DNA from: an uncultured Verrucomicrobia subdivision 3 bacterium
Lineage (GTDB): Bacteria > Verrucomicrobiota > Verrucomicrobiia > Limisphaerales > UBA8199
Direction of reading: 5' to 3'
Assembly (NCBI GenBank): GCA_903913865.1
Contig: CAIWMU010000257.1
Coordinates: 1-36,556 of the forward strand
Length of the DNA stretch: 36,556 nt
The notes beneath the pieces are model-generated. The model had not been told where the DNA came from, did no database searches, and was given only the letters and a program-made list of their open reading frames with translations. Below, one piece after another: positions 22,739-31,410 of the stretch (positions within the stretch are counted from its first letter, which is position 1; each line of letters starts with the position of its first letter). Position numbers and translations under genes: made by a program.

Positions 22739-25003
22739 CTAGTGCGCCGGTGTCGCCACCGGGGTTGCTGCTGCTGCCGGGGCTGCCGGGGCTGCCGGCG
22801 CTGCCGGCGCCAACGGTTTCTCCAATAAAGGCACATAGGCCGGGGCATTCGTGCCCATGACCGTTGTGCTCTTCAGCGGTCCGGGAAGGGTGCGGTCCAG
22901 CTCGCCCAGGAACCAGCACAGGACGAGGATGACCGATCCCGCAAGCACCCCGTAGAAACCCCAGGGGCGCTTCTTTTCGGCATACGGATCCACCAGATCG
23001 CGGGTCGATCCGGCAGGCAGGGTGGCGCTCTGTGTGAGAACGCTGCCGAACGGGACGTTGATCTTGGCCTTGGCATTGATCGCCCAGCCGTTGGCATCGA
23101 GAATCGGGCCGAGGTTGCGCTTGCGCAGCTTGAGCCAGGCAATGGTCATGGAGGGTAGGGATACGGCGAGGATCATGCCGCCGATCGCCAGCGGGATCTG
23201 CCACCAGAGGAGGCCCAGAATGCGGGCAAAGATGGTTCCCAAGGCTCCCAGCAGGGTCGTCAGCACCAGGCCGATGGCCGCCAGTGTGCCGGTGTCGATC
23301 CGCCTTGGCGGTTCGATCGTCTTGGGCTTTTGCAGCGATGCGGCACTCTCGGCCGTGGACTGCATTTTCGATGTGACCTCCGCATCCGCAGCACTGGCCC
23401 GCTTGGCCACCTGTTCCTCCACGAACCGGATCAACTTTTTGTAGGGGGACCAGAAGGCCTGGGTGATGCTGATCGGGTGATCGACAATCTTGGTGATCGT
23501 GGCATCCCAGTCCTGACCCTTGCGGTCATAAAAGACGCCGTTACGTCCCACCATCAGGTTGTCGGAATCCCCGGCGGTGAATGCGGCGACGATCTGGAGC
23601 TTCTGGTTCGTCGATTTGCGGGTGCAATCGCAATAGGTCAGGTAGGTGCCTGCGAGCACCGCCATGCTGCCGTGTTTCCCGGCATCCTCGACCGGGAGGC
23701 ACAACTCGCAACTGCGCTGATCCAGAAACAGCGTTCCGATCTGGAAGATCGCCGGAGACTTCCGGGCATAGAAGTCCTTGAAGGAAACAAAGTTGTTCAA
23801 CAGTTTGTAGAGATCCCTTGAAAACAGCACCAGCTTTTCGACCGCCTGGATCGAATTGGCCTCGGGCTCCAAAGCCTTGTCCCTGGCGATGAGGGCGGTG
23901 ATGGTCTCCCGGCTGCCGCCCGCCAGAATCTCACGGACACGGGCCGTCCCCAGCTTCTCCACTGCCAGAGTTGGCTTGCGGGCCATCCAGCCCTCAAAGG
24001 CGGTGAACCGGGTTTTGATCGTGGCCCAATCCCCCTCGCTCAGGGAGGTTTGCAGCCCGAGAAGCGGATTGACCACCTTCGTCGCAAACAGGGCAAGGGA
24101 ATCGGCCCAGGCGGGGTTGACCCCTTCCAGCAACGGAAGCGGCTTTGCTGCAGCGACTTGTGCCAGAGGAAATCCGGCGATCTCCGCCGAAGTGATTGTC
24201 AGATCCCGTGCAGCGAACGACAGATATTCCTTCTCCTCCCGGTTCAAGGCTGACATGGCCCGGGGATCAAAAGCGGCCAGCCTGCAGCGGGCAAAATAAT
24301 CGTCGATTTTGGCGCGCACCACCTTGAGCGCCCCTGCCGCATCTCCTGTGGCATCCTTGAGGGGCACCAGGGTGGGATCGCTCTCGGCGCTTTGCAACCA
24401 GTCGGAAACCGCCTTGGCCTCGGTGAAAAATTGGTCCACCCGGGCCTGATTCAGCCCGGGTCTGCCGCTGCGGTCCATCTCCGAGCCGAGGCAGGCGATG
24501 ATATCCTTGATGATCCCGGCTGTGGCTTCATCGTCGGCTGATTCAGGGGGGAGGATGCCATCCCCGTTGAACCGGGTTTTGGCGAAGATGCGCCCCTTGT
24601 CGGCCGTGTCCTCAATGGAAATTGCCGTGGCATCCGCCTTGCCGAGATTGACAAGAATCTGGCGTGCGGAGGCAAGCAGTTGCTTCCCTTCCGGGGTGGC
24701 GTCATTGATGGAGGTCAGGTTGACCTTTGGCTCGCTCTTGAGCAGATCGTCCGGGTTCTTGAGAAAGTCGCAGGCCCATTTTACCGCAGCGATCACATCC
24801 GGGGCGCGAATGCGGCCGTCTTTGTCGGTGTCAATCAGGCTGAGTGTTTTGGAATCAAACTCCAGCCCGGAAGTCGGGCAGGCCAGTGCCACCCAGAGCT
24901 TTTGGTCCAGTTGGCCCAGCGCCGCAAGGTCGGCTCCCGTATCCAGGCGAACCTGGTCAAAGCCGCCCGCCCTAAAAAATTTCCACCCGTGGTTGTTGCT
25001 CAT
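22739..25003 (-). CDS. Uncharacterised 754-aa membrane protein with EF-hand-like loop
   Basis: I do not recognise this family. The N-terminal region carries a near-perfect EF-hand loop, DTDKDGRIRAPD (about 57-68), and a weaker FNGDGILPPE (about 118-127). A long helical region follows, then a Cys-containing part (CELCLPVED, TYCDCTRKS) at about 435-470. Hydrophobic segments lie at about 575-595, 605-630 and 705-725. The C-terminus is an Ala/Pro-rich tail of about 25 residues made of near-identical AAP units. Met at 25003 (MSNNHGWKFF) is chosen as the start; upstream in-frame sequence to 25159 looks non-coding. No Shine-Dalgarno is evident. Calcium binding and an envelope location are inferences. 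Confidence 0.8.
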   Translation of the reverse strand: MSNNHGWKFFRAGGFDQVRLDTGADLAALGQLDQKLWVALACPTSGLEFDSKTLSLIDTDKDGRIRAPDVIAAVKWACDFLKNPDDLLKSEPKVNLTSINDATPEGKQLLASARQILVNLGKADATAISIEDTADKGRIFAKTRFNGDGILPPESADDEATAGIIKDIIACLGSEMDRSGRPGLNQARVDQFFTEAKAVSDWLQSAESDPTLVPLKDATGDAAGALKVVRAKIDDYFARCRLAAFDPRAMSALNREEKEYLSFAARDLTITSAEIAGFPLAQVAAAKPLPLLEGVNPAWADSLALFATKVVNPLLGLQTSLSEGDWATIKTRFTAFEGWMARKPTLAVEKLGTARVREILAGGSRETITALIARDKALEPEANSIQAVEKLVLFSRDLYKLLNNFVSFKDFYARKSPAIFQIGTLFLDQRSCELCLPVEDAGKHGSMAVLAGTYLTYCDCTRKSTNQKLQIVAAFTAGDSDNLMVGRNGVFYDRKGQDWDATITKIVDHPISITQAFWSPYKKLIRFVEEQVAKRASAADAEVTSKMQSTAESAASLQKPKTIEPPRRIDTGTLAAIGLVLTTLLGALGTIFARILGLLWWQIPLAIGGMILAVSLPSMTIAWLKLRKRNLGPILDANGWAINAKAKINVPFGSVLTQSATLPAGSTRDLVDPYAEKKRPWGFYGVLAGSVILVLCWFLGELDRTLPGPLKSTTVMGTNAPAYVPLLEKPLAPAAPAAPAAPAAAATPVATPAH

Positions 25004-25394
25004 TGGTTCAATAAATTGAGGACGAATCCTAGACCAGAACGCAGGGAGAGTCAAAAACCACCCCCGGCCCGAACCCCAAGGCCCGGACCGGGGCTTTCCC
25101 CCACCCACTACCAGTTTGCCAGATGAGGTAAGATGGCTTGAATTCCCGGGGCACACCACCGGTCATTCGCAGGCATCCTATGCCAGGGAGGGTGACAACC
25201 GTTGACGCACCCTCCTACAATTCCGGGGAGTATTTGGAATCATTGGGAGGTATCGTCCGCACCGGGAATGAGGCTGCCGCCAACTCTTCATTTACTCAGG
25301 GGCTCCTTTTGGGCAGGCTTGGGTGCGCAGGGCATCCGGCCCCGGGGAAACGGCTCCTCCGGGAAGGCAATTGCTGTGCAAATCCGAAAACAAC
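25004..25394. other. Divergent intergenic region
   Basis: These 391 bp separate the minus-strand 754-aa protein gene from the plus-strand methyltransferase gene and should hold promoters for both. No convincing -35/-10 pair was found. The reading frames crossing it have no domain and no ribosome binding site. Confidence 0.5.
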
Positions 25395-26219
25395 GTGAAT
25401 TCAATCGCGAAACGACTCTGGAACACCTCACCAGCCTCGCTGGTGGTGGCCCTTCAGCGACGAAGGGAGCGCCTTCAGTGGCAACCGGGCTGGTTTACCG
25501 TCAAAACCGGTCCCGCCGCAGGCACGCAGCTGAACATGCCCCATGCCTCGACCGGCGACTGGCTGGAAATGGTGGAGGGCCGGTTCGACCTGTTCCTGTA
25601 TGAGGCGTTGAAGAACCGTTTCAACCTCAAGGGGGCTCTTTGCTGGGATATTGGCGCCCACTTCGGTTACCACACCTTCGGGTTCGCCTCACAGGGCGCG
25701 CGGGTTCTGGCATTTGAGCCGAACGGCCACAATGCGGCACGGCTCAAGATGAATCTTGAAAAGAATGCCGGGCTCGCCAAAAACATCCGGCACATGCCGG
25801 TGGCGGTCGGGGACCGGGACGGTGAGATGGTTTTTGTGCAAAGTGGTGAACTGGAGGGGGCGAGTAGCGGAAGCCACCTTGAGGAGGCCACCCCGCCCCT
25901 GGGCAAGAAGGCTTACGCGGCGTTTGAAAAGCTGACCATCCCGGTGGCCAAACTGGATACGCTCATAGAGAAGGGGGAGGCTGCGCCGGATCTTTTAAAA
26001 ATCGACATCGAGGGGGCTGAGTTTCTTGCCCTCTCAGGGGCCAGAAAGCTGCTGAGCACGAAGCGGCCACTGATTCTGATGGAGGTCCACCACATCCGCC
26101 TCATGCTGCACATCCAGCGGTTGTTCGATGAGCTGAAATACGAGACCCGGATTCTGGACGAGGAGCATGCCACCCCCTCACGGTGCTACATCATGGCCAC
26201 GCCCGCGCCGGGTGCCTGA
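25395..26219 (+). CDS. FkbM-family SAM-dependent methyltransferase
   Basis: This 274-aa protein has the FkbM pattern: SAM motif I WDIGAHFGYHT (84-94), acidic motif VLAFEPN (104-110), then VAVGDRDGEMVF and LLKIDIEGAEF with the D-E pair. FkbM enzymes O-methylate diverse substrates, often sugars of surface glycans. The adjacent GT4 glycosyltransferase (29 bp downstream, same strand) supports a role in glycan or glycoconjugate modification. GTG 25395 is chosen as the start. GTG 25323 would add 24 residues of low-quality sequence, and neither has a clear Shine-Dalgarno. The substrate cannot be inferred. Confidence 0.87.
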   Translation: MNSIAKRLWNTSPASLVVALQRRRERLQWQPGWFTVKTGPAAGTQLNMPHASTGDWLEMVEGRFDLFLYEALKNRFNLKGALCWDIGAHFGYHTFGFASQGARVLAFEPNGHNAARLKMNLEKNAGLAKNIRHMPVAVGDRDGEMVFVQSGELEGASSGSHLEEATPPLGKKAYAAFEKLTIPVAKLDTLIEKGEAAPDLLKIDIEGAEFLALSGARKLLSTKRPLILMEVHHIRLMLHIQRLFDELKYETRILDEEHATPSRCYIMATPAPGA

Positions 26220-26248
26220 GCATACCCACGCCCGTGCCTGCGTCCCCG

Positions 26249-27403
26249 ATGAAAGTCGCCATCATCACCACGGATAACCGGGAATACGCACGGGATTATT
26301 CCAACCCCAATCCCCATTTTGGCACCGCCCCGGAGGCGTTGCTGCACGGTTTGGAGCAGCACAGGGAGATTGAGGTCCACGTCGTCTCCTGCGCCAGGCG
26401 CACCCTGCAGGCCCCGAAAAAGATCGGGGCAAACATCTTCTTCCACTCGCTCTGCGTGCCCAAGCTGGGATGGATGCGCACCCTCTACCAGGGCTGCGTG
26501 CGCGCGGTGCGCCACAGGCTGCGCCAGATCCAGCCCGACATCGTGCACGGACAGGGAACCGAGATGGATTGCGCCCTCGATGCCGTCTTCTCCGGATTTC
26601 CCAACGTCCTGACCCTGCACGGCAACATGATTGATGTCGCCCGGGTGATGAAGTCCCGGCCATTCACCTTCCACTGGCTCGCGTCCCGTCTGGAGACGGC
26701 GGCACTGGGCCGGACGGCGGGGGTTTTCTGCAACTCACGCCTCACGCGTGATCTGGTGCAACCCCGGGCGCGGCGGACCTGGATGGTCCCCAACGCGATG
26801 CGGCCGGACATGTTCCTCAACCCTCCCCAGCCCCGCAGCGGCGGCCTGTGTGAACTGCTGCATGTGGGGGCGATCTGCCCCAACAAGGGCCAGCTGGAGA
26901 TGCTCCGGGTCCTGCGGGAACTCCATTCCCAGGGCCTGAAATTCCGGCTCTCCTTTCTCGGCGTTGCCAGTCCCGGCATCGAATACACCGACACTTTTCT
27001 GGCGGAGGTCCGGGAGGCTGAACGGATCGGGTTTGCCCGGCATCTTGGCTTCCGGTCGTTGAAGGAATTGATACCCACCTATGATTCCACCCACGCCCTC
27101 ATCCACACGCCAGATTCTGAGGCGTTCGGGCTGGTGGCCACCGAGGCCCTCGCCCGGAACCTGAAGGTGTTCGCATTTGGGGTCGGGGGCCTGAAGGATA
27201 TTCTCGAGGGAACCCGTGATTCCGTCATGGTGGGGAGCGGGGATTGGGATGGCCTCCAGAAGGCCCTGGCCGAATGGATCACCCGGGGCGCCCCCCCCGC
27301 CGCCGCCAATGCCGACATCATGGGTGCCCGCTACCGGCCGGAGACCATCGCCGCCCGTCATTTGGAGATTTACACCGAGGTCCTGAACGGAAAGAAGGTT
27401 TGA
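26249..27403 (+). CDS. GT4-family glycosyltransferase
   Basis: This 384-aa retaining glycosyltransferase has a GT-B fold. The N-terminal Rossmann part begins MKVAIITTDNREYARDYSNP. The C-terminal nucleotide-sugar part has LHVGAICPNKGQLEML and the EX7E motif in DSEAFGLVATEA. ATG 26249 matches the usual start just before the first beta strand; an upstream ATG at 26183 lies inside the methyltransferase gene. Acceptor and donor are unknown. Pairing with the FkbM methyltransferase suggests a surface polysaccharide or glycoprotein step. Confidence 0.9.
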   Translation: MKVAIITTDNREYARDYSNPNPHFGTAPEALLHGLEQHREIEVHVVSCARRTLQAPKKIGANIFFHSLCVPKLGWMRTLYQGCVRAVRHRLRQIQPDIVHGQGTEMDCALDAVFSGFPNVLTLHGNMIDVARVMKSRPFTFHWLASRLETAALGRTAGVFCNSRLTRDLVQPRARRTWMVPNAMRPDMFLNPPQPRSGGLCELLHVGAICPNKGQLEMLRVLRELHSQGLKFRLSFLGVASPGIEYTDTFLAEVREAERIGFARHLGFRSLKELIPTYDSTHALIHTPDSEAFGLVATEALARNLKVFAFGVGGLKDILEGTRDSVMVGSGDWDGLQKALAEWITRGAPPAAANADIMGARYRPETIAARHLEIYTEVLNGKKV

Positions 27404-27427
27404 GGTCACCCGGAGGTTGAAGCCCGG

Positions 27428-27676
27428 TCATCTGAAGCCGGATTTGGGGGGACCGGAAGCTTGGGCCTTCGATTGTGCCCGGCCACCATCGCACTGTTCG
27501 CACTCCAAACGGCCGCAGCCTCCGCAGGCCGGGCATTCTGTCTCCCGGTCGTCATCATCCATAGCACCGGGATCGGGCAGCTTGATAAAACTGCCACTTC
27601 CACCGAGCACACCCGTTCCATCGCACTCGGGACAGTCAATATGTCCATCACCGCCACAGGCCTTGCACTTTGACAT
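27428..27676 (-). CDS. Small DnaJ-like zinc-finger protein
   Basis: This 82-aa protein holds four Cys pairs in DnaJ-type CxxCxGxG-like motifs: CKACGGDG, CPECDGTG, CPACGGCG and CEQCDGG. An acidic, disordered linker of about 20 residues (including AMDDDDRE) separates the two halves. It probably binds two zinc ions. DnaJ central domains have four such motifs, but no J-domain is present here. The start has a good Shine-Dalgarno (gagagg) eight bases upstream. It converges with the glycosyltransferase gene over 24 bp. Related small proteins act as zinc-binding chaperone fragments; the role here is unknown. Confidence 0.85.
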   Translation of the reverse strand: MSKCKACGGDGHIDCPECDGTGVLGGSGSFIKLPDPGAMDDDDRETECPACGGCGRLECEQCDGGRAQSKAQASGPPKSGFR

Positions 27677-27992
27677 GCTCTACCTCTCTGTTTCTGCTTT
27701 TGCTCCTGAAACGCACGGGGAGCCGGTTCCCTGCGGCCACCCCGCATACTGCCTGCAATCTACCAAAGGTGCCCGGAATTTCCCACCGGAGATTTTGCGC
27801 CCTCTCCCCGAAACACAAACTCTGCCATGGGCCATGACCTGATTTTCGATGGCTGTTGACCCGGCGCATCCGCTGCGGCAGGATGCGTTTCCAATGAATT
27901 CGCAACCTGAACCCAACCGGTTTGCCCCGGATTTGAGCGGTGCGGAAAACGGGGCGGTTCAACCCGGCACCACAATGGCCTTTCGAAATCCC
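27677..27992. other. Divergent intergenic region
   Basis: These 316 bp lie between the zinc-finger gene (minus) and the SGNH hydrolase gene (plus). A weak sigma70-like pair is noted separately at 27856-27884. Nothing else was recognised. In-frame upstream codons of the hydrolase gene cover part of it but look non-coding. Confidence 0.5.
27856..27884 (+). promoter_or_regulatory. Possible sigma70-type promoter for the SGNH hydrolase gene
   Basis: TTGACC at 27856-27861 and CAGGAT at 27879-27884 are 17 bp apart. The -35 is close to consensus and the -10 is weak. It lies about 110 bp before the chosen start, leaving room for a leader. Confidence 0.25.
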
Positions 27993-28736
27993 ATGAAGTC
28001 GATCATGCAAAGACACCACCACCTCATTCTCGGGCTGTTTTGTTGGATGGCAGTCCTCACCGTCCCCCTGACGGCCCAAACCACCCAACCGCCACCACCG
28101 AAAGCACTCCCTGCGCCTGCCAGGTTTGAGAAGGACATCAACGCCTTTCTGGCGGCCGACAAAACGAATCCCCCGCCACAACAGGCGATCCTGTTCATCG
28201 GCAGCAGCATCTTCCGGCTGTGGACCGGGCTGGAACGTCACATGGCCCCGCTGCCTGTGTTCAACCGCGCGTTTGGAGGCTCACTCACAACGGATGTGCT
28301 CCACTACATGGATAAAATCGCCCTGCCCTACAAGCCGCGGATCATTGTCTATTATTGCGGCAGCAACGATGTGAATGCGGGCCGGAAGGCGGCTGAGATT
28401 TTTGAGAGCTTCCGCCTCTTCGCCGGGCGGGTCCATGAAACGCTGCCAAAGACACGGATCTTCTACGCCTCCATCAATCGCGCGCCGCAAAAGAAGGACA
28501 AATGGGACGTGGTGGACGAGGCGAACCGGCTGGCCCGGGAATTTTGCACGAAAGATCCCTCCCTCGGTTTTATTGATCTGAACACCGCCCTGTTCAATGC
28601 TGCAGGCGAGCCCCGCCTGGAGCTTTACCTGGAGGACAAGCTCCATTTCAAGGATCAGGCCTATGATGAATTTTCCAGGATTGTGAAACCGGTCATTGCC
28701 GGGGAATGGGCCGATCAAACCGGCAAGGGGGACTGA
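27993..28736 (+). CDS. Secreted SGNH/GDSL-type hydrolase
   Basis: This 247-aa protein has a signal peptide (MKSIMQRHHHLILGLFCWMA, cleavage near LTAQ). All four SGNH blocks are visible: FIGSSIFRLW (nucleophile Ser region), FNRAFGGSLTTD (Gly block), YCGSNDVNAG (Asn block) and EDKLHFKDQAY (Asp-x-x-His). Such enzymes are usually esterases acting on acylated sugars or lipids outside the cytoplasm. Met 27993 is chosen for the compact signal peptide; Met 27975 and Met 28005 are alternatives, and none has a Shine-Dalgarno. It ends 24 bp from the convergent tadA gene. Confidence 0.9.
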   Translation: MKSIMQRHHHLILGLFCWMAVLTVPLTAQTTQPPPPKALPAPARFEKDINAFLAADKTNPPPQQAILFIGSSIFRLWTGLERHMAPLPVFNRAFGGSLTTDVLHYMDKIALPYKPRIIVYYCGSNDVNAGRKAAEIFESFRLFAGRVHETLPKTRIFYASINRAPQKKDKWDVVDEANRLAREFCTKDPSLGFIDLNTALFNAAGEPRLELYLEDKLHFKDQAYDEFSRIVKPVIAGEWADQTGKGD

Positions 28737-28760
28737 ACTCAACGCCGGGTGAAGGGTCTG

Positions 28761-29291
28761 CTACCCGCCACTCCCGGTGTCCGGTTCGGCCCCGGGGGAC
28801 TCCGGATTGGGGGCCGGCTTTTTCCGCTGCTCGGCGAAGAAAGAGCGCAGCAGGTTCCGGCATTCCTCCTCCCGCATCCCGGGGGTGATTTCACAGCGGT
28901 GGTTCAGGGTGGGCCACTGGAGCAGGTTCAACGCACCACCCGCCGCGCCCGACTTCAGATCCGGCGCGCCAAACACGACCCGCGCAAAACGCACATGCAC
29001 GATGGCACCCGCGCACATCGGGCACGGTTCCTTGGTCACATACAGCGTGCAATCGGTCAGCCGCCAGTCCCCGACAGCCTCCTCAGCCTGGGTGATGGCC
29101 AGCATCTCAGCGTGTGCGGTGGCATCCTTCAACAGTTCCACCTGGTTGAAGGCGCGGGCAATGATGCGCCCATTCCGGGTGACCACCGCCCCGATCGGCA
29201 CCTCCTCAGCCTCATAGGCCCGCACAGCCTGCCGCAGGGCTTCCCCCATGAAGTAATGGTCGCTTTGAAGATCTATGACAGGTTCGTTCAT
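28761..29291 (-). CDS. tadA: tRNA-specific adenosine deaminase
   Basis: This 176-aa enzyme deaminates A34 to inosine in tRNA-Arg(ACG). Zinc ligands and catalytic residues are in the HAE motif (His60, Glu62) and PCPMC (Cys90, Cys93). The family block EEVPIGAVVTRNGRIIARAF and a C-terminal CEITPGMREEECRNLL helix are present. The tail is longer than usual and rich in Pro/Gly. ATG 29291 overlaps the Nudix stop by four bases (ATGA), giving translational coupling; ggag lies ten bases upstream. It is the last gene of a three-gene minus-strand operon. Confidence 0.95.
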   Translation of the reverse strand: MNEPVIDLQSDHYFMGEALRQAVRAYEAEEVPIGAVVTRNGRIIARAFNQVELLKDATAHAEMLAITQAEEAVGDWRLTDCTLYVTKEPCPMCAGAIVHVRFARVVFGAPDLKSGAAGGALNLLQWPTLNHRCEITPGMREEECRNLLRSFFAEQRKKPAPNPESPGAEPDTGSGG

Positions 29292-29827
29292 GAAAAGTGG
29301 GCTCCCGCCTCTGTTGCTTTTCCCGGGCCGCGCCCGGGATGGCCCTCCTCGAGAACCCATTCATACCGCCCGTCCCCGTGGCATGTGCAGTGGGCCGCAA
29401 AGAAGCCTCCGCGATACTCGAAAAACCAGGGCCAGATGCGGTCCCGGTCCGTCTGTGGCAGGGCCAATGTGTGCAGGTCCTCCGGCTTCACAAGTGCGAA
29501 CCGGCCCTCACGATGTGGCGGGGGAAGCTGGCAGACGGGCCGGGTCACTTCAAAAAGAAACATCAGCCAATGGCTCTGGCCCTCGTAGCCCTCCTCACTC
29601 ACGATGCCCGCCAGATGCAAATCCGCCGCCGACAGGACAAGCCCCATCTCCTCCCGGGCCTCCCGGATCGCACAGGCATGCGGGGATTCCCCCACCCCGG
29701 TCTTGAGCTTCCCGCCACAAGGGCTCCAGAGGCCAAGGTTCGGCTCCTGCGCCCGCTCCAGCAGGAGAATCTCCCCCTCCGGATTGAAACAGTAAAGGAG
29801 GGTGGAAATCTTGTGCGGCAGGATCAT
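29288..29827 (-). CDS. Nudix hydrolase, 8-oxo-dGTPase-like
   Basis: This 179-aa protein has a Nudix box at about 38-63, ending ESPHACAIREAREEMGL, which has the metal-binding REUxEExGU core. The loop before the conserved Glu has two more residues (GGKLKTGVGE) than the standard GX5E. Nudix enzymes hydrolyse nucleoside diphosphates linked to another group. The C-terminal WPWFFEYRGGFFAAHC block resembles that of 8-oxo-dGTPase-like members. The start overlaps the PQQ-like gene stop (ATGA) and the end overlaps tadA, so expression is coupled. The substrate is not determinable. Confidence 0.9.
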   Translation of the reverse strand: MILPHKISTLLYCFNPEGEILLLERAQEPNLGLWSPCGGKLKTGVGESPHACAIREAREEMGLVLSAADLHLAGIVSEEGYEGQSHWLMFLFEVTRPVCQLPPPHREGRFALVKPEDLHTLALPQTDRDRIWPWFFEYRGGFFAAHCTCHGDGRYEWVLEEGHPGRGPGKATEAGAHFS

Positions 29828-31167
29828 TGTTTGGCAACGGATCCCGGGCCGGGGATGCAGTAGAGGTTCCGGGCGGTGCGGATGAATAGCGCCCCCTGCG
29901 CCGCCACCACGCTGGAGCGCACCGGACTTTCACCCATGCGAATTGTCGATAAAATCTTCATCTCCTTGCCGGCCTCCACCACGATGACGGTTCCGGTTTC
30001 GCTGACACAATAAATCCTCCCATCGGCACCGGTCGGGGATGCCCGGAAGATGTCATGCACCCCAAGGGCGATCTGCCCCAGCTTCTCACCGGAAGCCGGA
30101 TTCAGGGCCGTGAGCCGCTGCCGGTCCCCGTCCAGGATATACAAAACCTCCCGGTAAAGGAGCGGGGAGGAGCAGTCTGTGGGGAAATCGGTCAGGCGCC
30201 AGGAGATGGAGCTTTCCGGCAGGCTGCCCTTGAGGTCCTGATCGCGGATGCCCACCACGGGATCGCGCTTCGGACCGCAGGCGATGATGTGTCCACCAGC
30301 ATAAATGGGGGTTGGGACGATGCGCCAGTAGTCATCGTGCTTCGGGTTGAAGGTCTGGGAACGCCAAAGCTCGGCACCGGTCATGGGATCATGGCCGGTG
30401 AGGTGGTCCGCCCCGAACACGAGGATCTGCATCCCGGCCTTGGTTTTGCAGGGATATGGCGTGCAGTAACTTTCCATGGATTCCAGCTGGGCCTCGGTGG
30501 GGCGGATCTGGCGGAAGATGTTCGTCCCGGTGGCGGCGTCCAGACACAGGAGGTAGGATTCGCGGGTTCTGGCAGCCCCGGGTGCGTGGGTGTAGTCCTC
30601 CGGCACCGGAGTGCGCTGCAGCACCTGGATGTAGAGCCGGCCATTCCAAAGCAGAGGACTGGAGCCATAGATCCACATGATGGAGAAGGAGCCGAAATCG
30701 GCAGCCAGATCCCGCGCCCACTTCCTGTTTCCTGCGAAATCATAGGCCGCAAGATTCCCGGTCCCGACCATGGCATAAACATTGGTGCCATCCGTCACCG
30801 GGGATGGCGCGGCCATGTTGTTGCGGCCCACCTCCCGGTCGCCCGTCCCCACGACAGCCTTCCAGCGGGCGGCCCCCGTGGCGCGATCCAGGCAGATCAG
30901 GAGCAGGTCCTTGTTCGTATCCGGGCTTGAGACGAAGATGGAGTTGTTCCAGACAGCCGGTGTGGCCCCGCTGAACCCGGGCAGGGGGGCGGCCCATGCC
31001 ACCCCGTTGGTCGTGCTCCAGGTCTCAGGAAGGCGCTCCTCCGTGGTGGAGCCATCCTGAAACGGCCCGCGCCACTGCGGCCAATTCCCCCCCCGCACAG
31101 TTGGCATCGCGATGAAAAGCATCGACCCCACAGCCAACAGTACGGGCTTGAACCTGGTTATTTGCAT
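29824..31167 (-). CDS. Secreted PQQ-like beta-propeller protein
   Basis: This 447-aa protein has a signal peptide (MQITRFKPVLLAVGSMLFIA, then MPTVRG). The mature N-terminus NWPQWRGPFQDG is a signature of PQQ-like propeller proteins abundant in Planctomycetes and Verrucomicrobia. Repeats with LLICLDRATGAARWKAVVG, YLLCLDAATG, LTALNPASGEKLG and IYCVSETGTVIVVEAG form blades. No catalytic site for a PQQ dehydrogenase is evident, so it is best seen as a binding or scaffolding propeller. The frame stays open to 31350, but that part is antisense to a decayed yraN copy and is rejected as coding; Met 31167 is the start. First gene of the operon with Nudix and tadA. Confidence 0.88.
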   Translation of the reverse strand: MQITRFKPVLLAVGSMLFIAMPTVRGGNWPQWRGPFQDGSTTEERLPETWSTTNGVAWAAPLPGFSGATPAVWNNSIFVSSPDTNKDLLLICLDRATGAARWKAVVGTGDREVGRNNMAAPSPVTDGTNVYAMVGTGNLAAYDFAGNRKWARDLAADFGSFSIMWIYGSSPLLWNGRLYIQVLQRTPVPEDYTHAPGAARTRESYLLCLDAATGTNIFRQIRPTEAQLESMESYCTPYPCKTKAGMQILVFGADHLTGHDPMTGAELWRSQTFNPKHDDYWRIVPTPIYAGGHIIACGPKRDPVVGIRDQDLKGSLPESSISWRLTDFPTDCSSPLLYREVLYILDGDRQRLTALNPASGEKLGQIALGVHDIFRASPTGADGRIYCVSETGTVIVVEAGKEMKILSTIRMGESPVRSSVVAAQGALFIRTARNLYCIPGPGSVAKQ

Positions 31168-31237
31168 CAGTCCGCACAGAGTGTTTGAAGGCCGTTGCCA
31201 TCTCCAGAAAAAAATCGACCCGGGGCCGGGGCGCGGG

Positions 31238-31400
31238 GGGTGCCAGACCCGGGTGGCGGTGCGGTTTGAAAATGTGGAGGTGCTGCTCGAGGGGGGCCGG
31301 GCGCGGGAGATTGGGCACCTTCCCCACGCCCTCCCAATGGAGGGCCGCAACCGCTATTTGTGATTTGGGGAAGGGCAGGCGGATCACAAGTGGCTTGCGG
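31238..31400 (+). pseudogene. Degenerate duplicate of the yraN 3' end
   Basis: Translation of 31250-31363 gives VAVRFENVEVLLE and REIGHLPHALPMEGRNRYL, aligning without gaps to the last 38 residues of intact YraN (25 of 38 identical) and ending at the same stop position. Similarity continues past the stop (ggatcacaagtgg versus ggatcacaggtgg), into what is the dusB 3' end in the intact copy at 32842-33000. There is no YraN N-terminus or active site. It is a remnant of a local duplication. Confidence 0.8.
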
Positions 31401-31410
31401 CCAGGGAATC

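Noticed and set aside
25138-25398. 86-codon frame upstream of the FkbM gene
   Set aside because: No Shine-Dalgarno, no domain, and composition like non-coding DNA; it overlaps the likely promoter region.
31168-31350. N-terminal extension of the PQQ-like protein
   Set aside because: This segment is antisense to the yraN remnant and precedes a proper signal peptide that starts at 31167.
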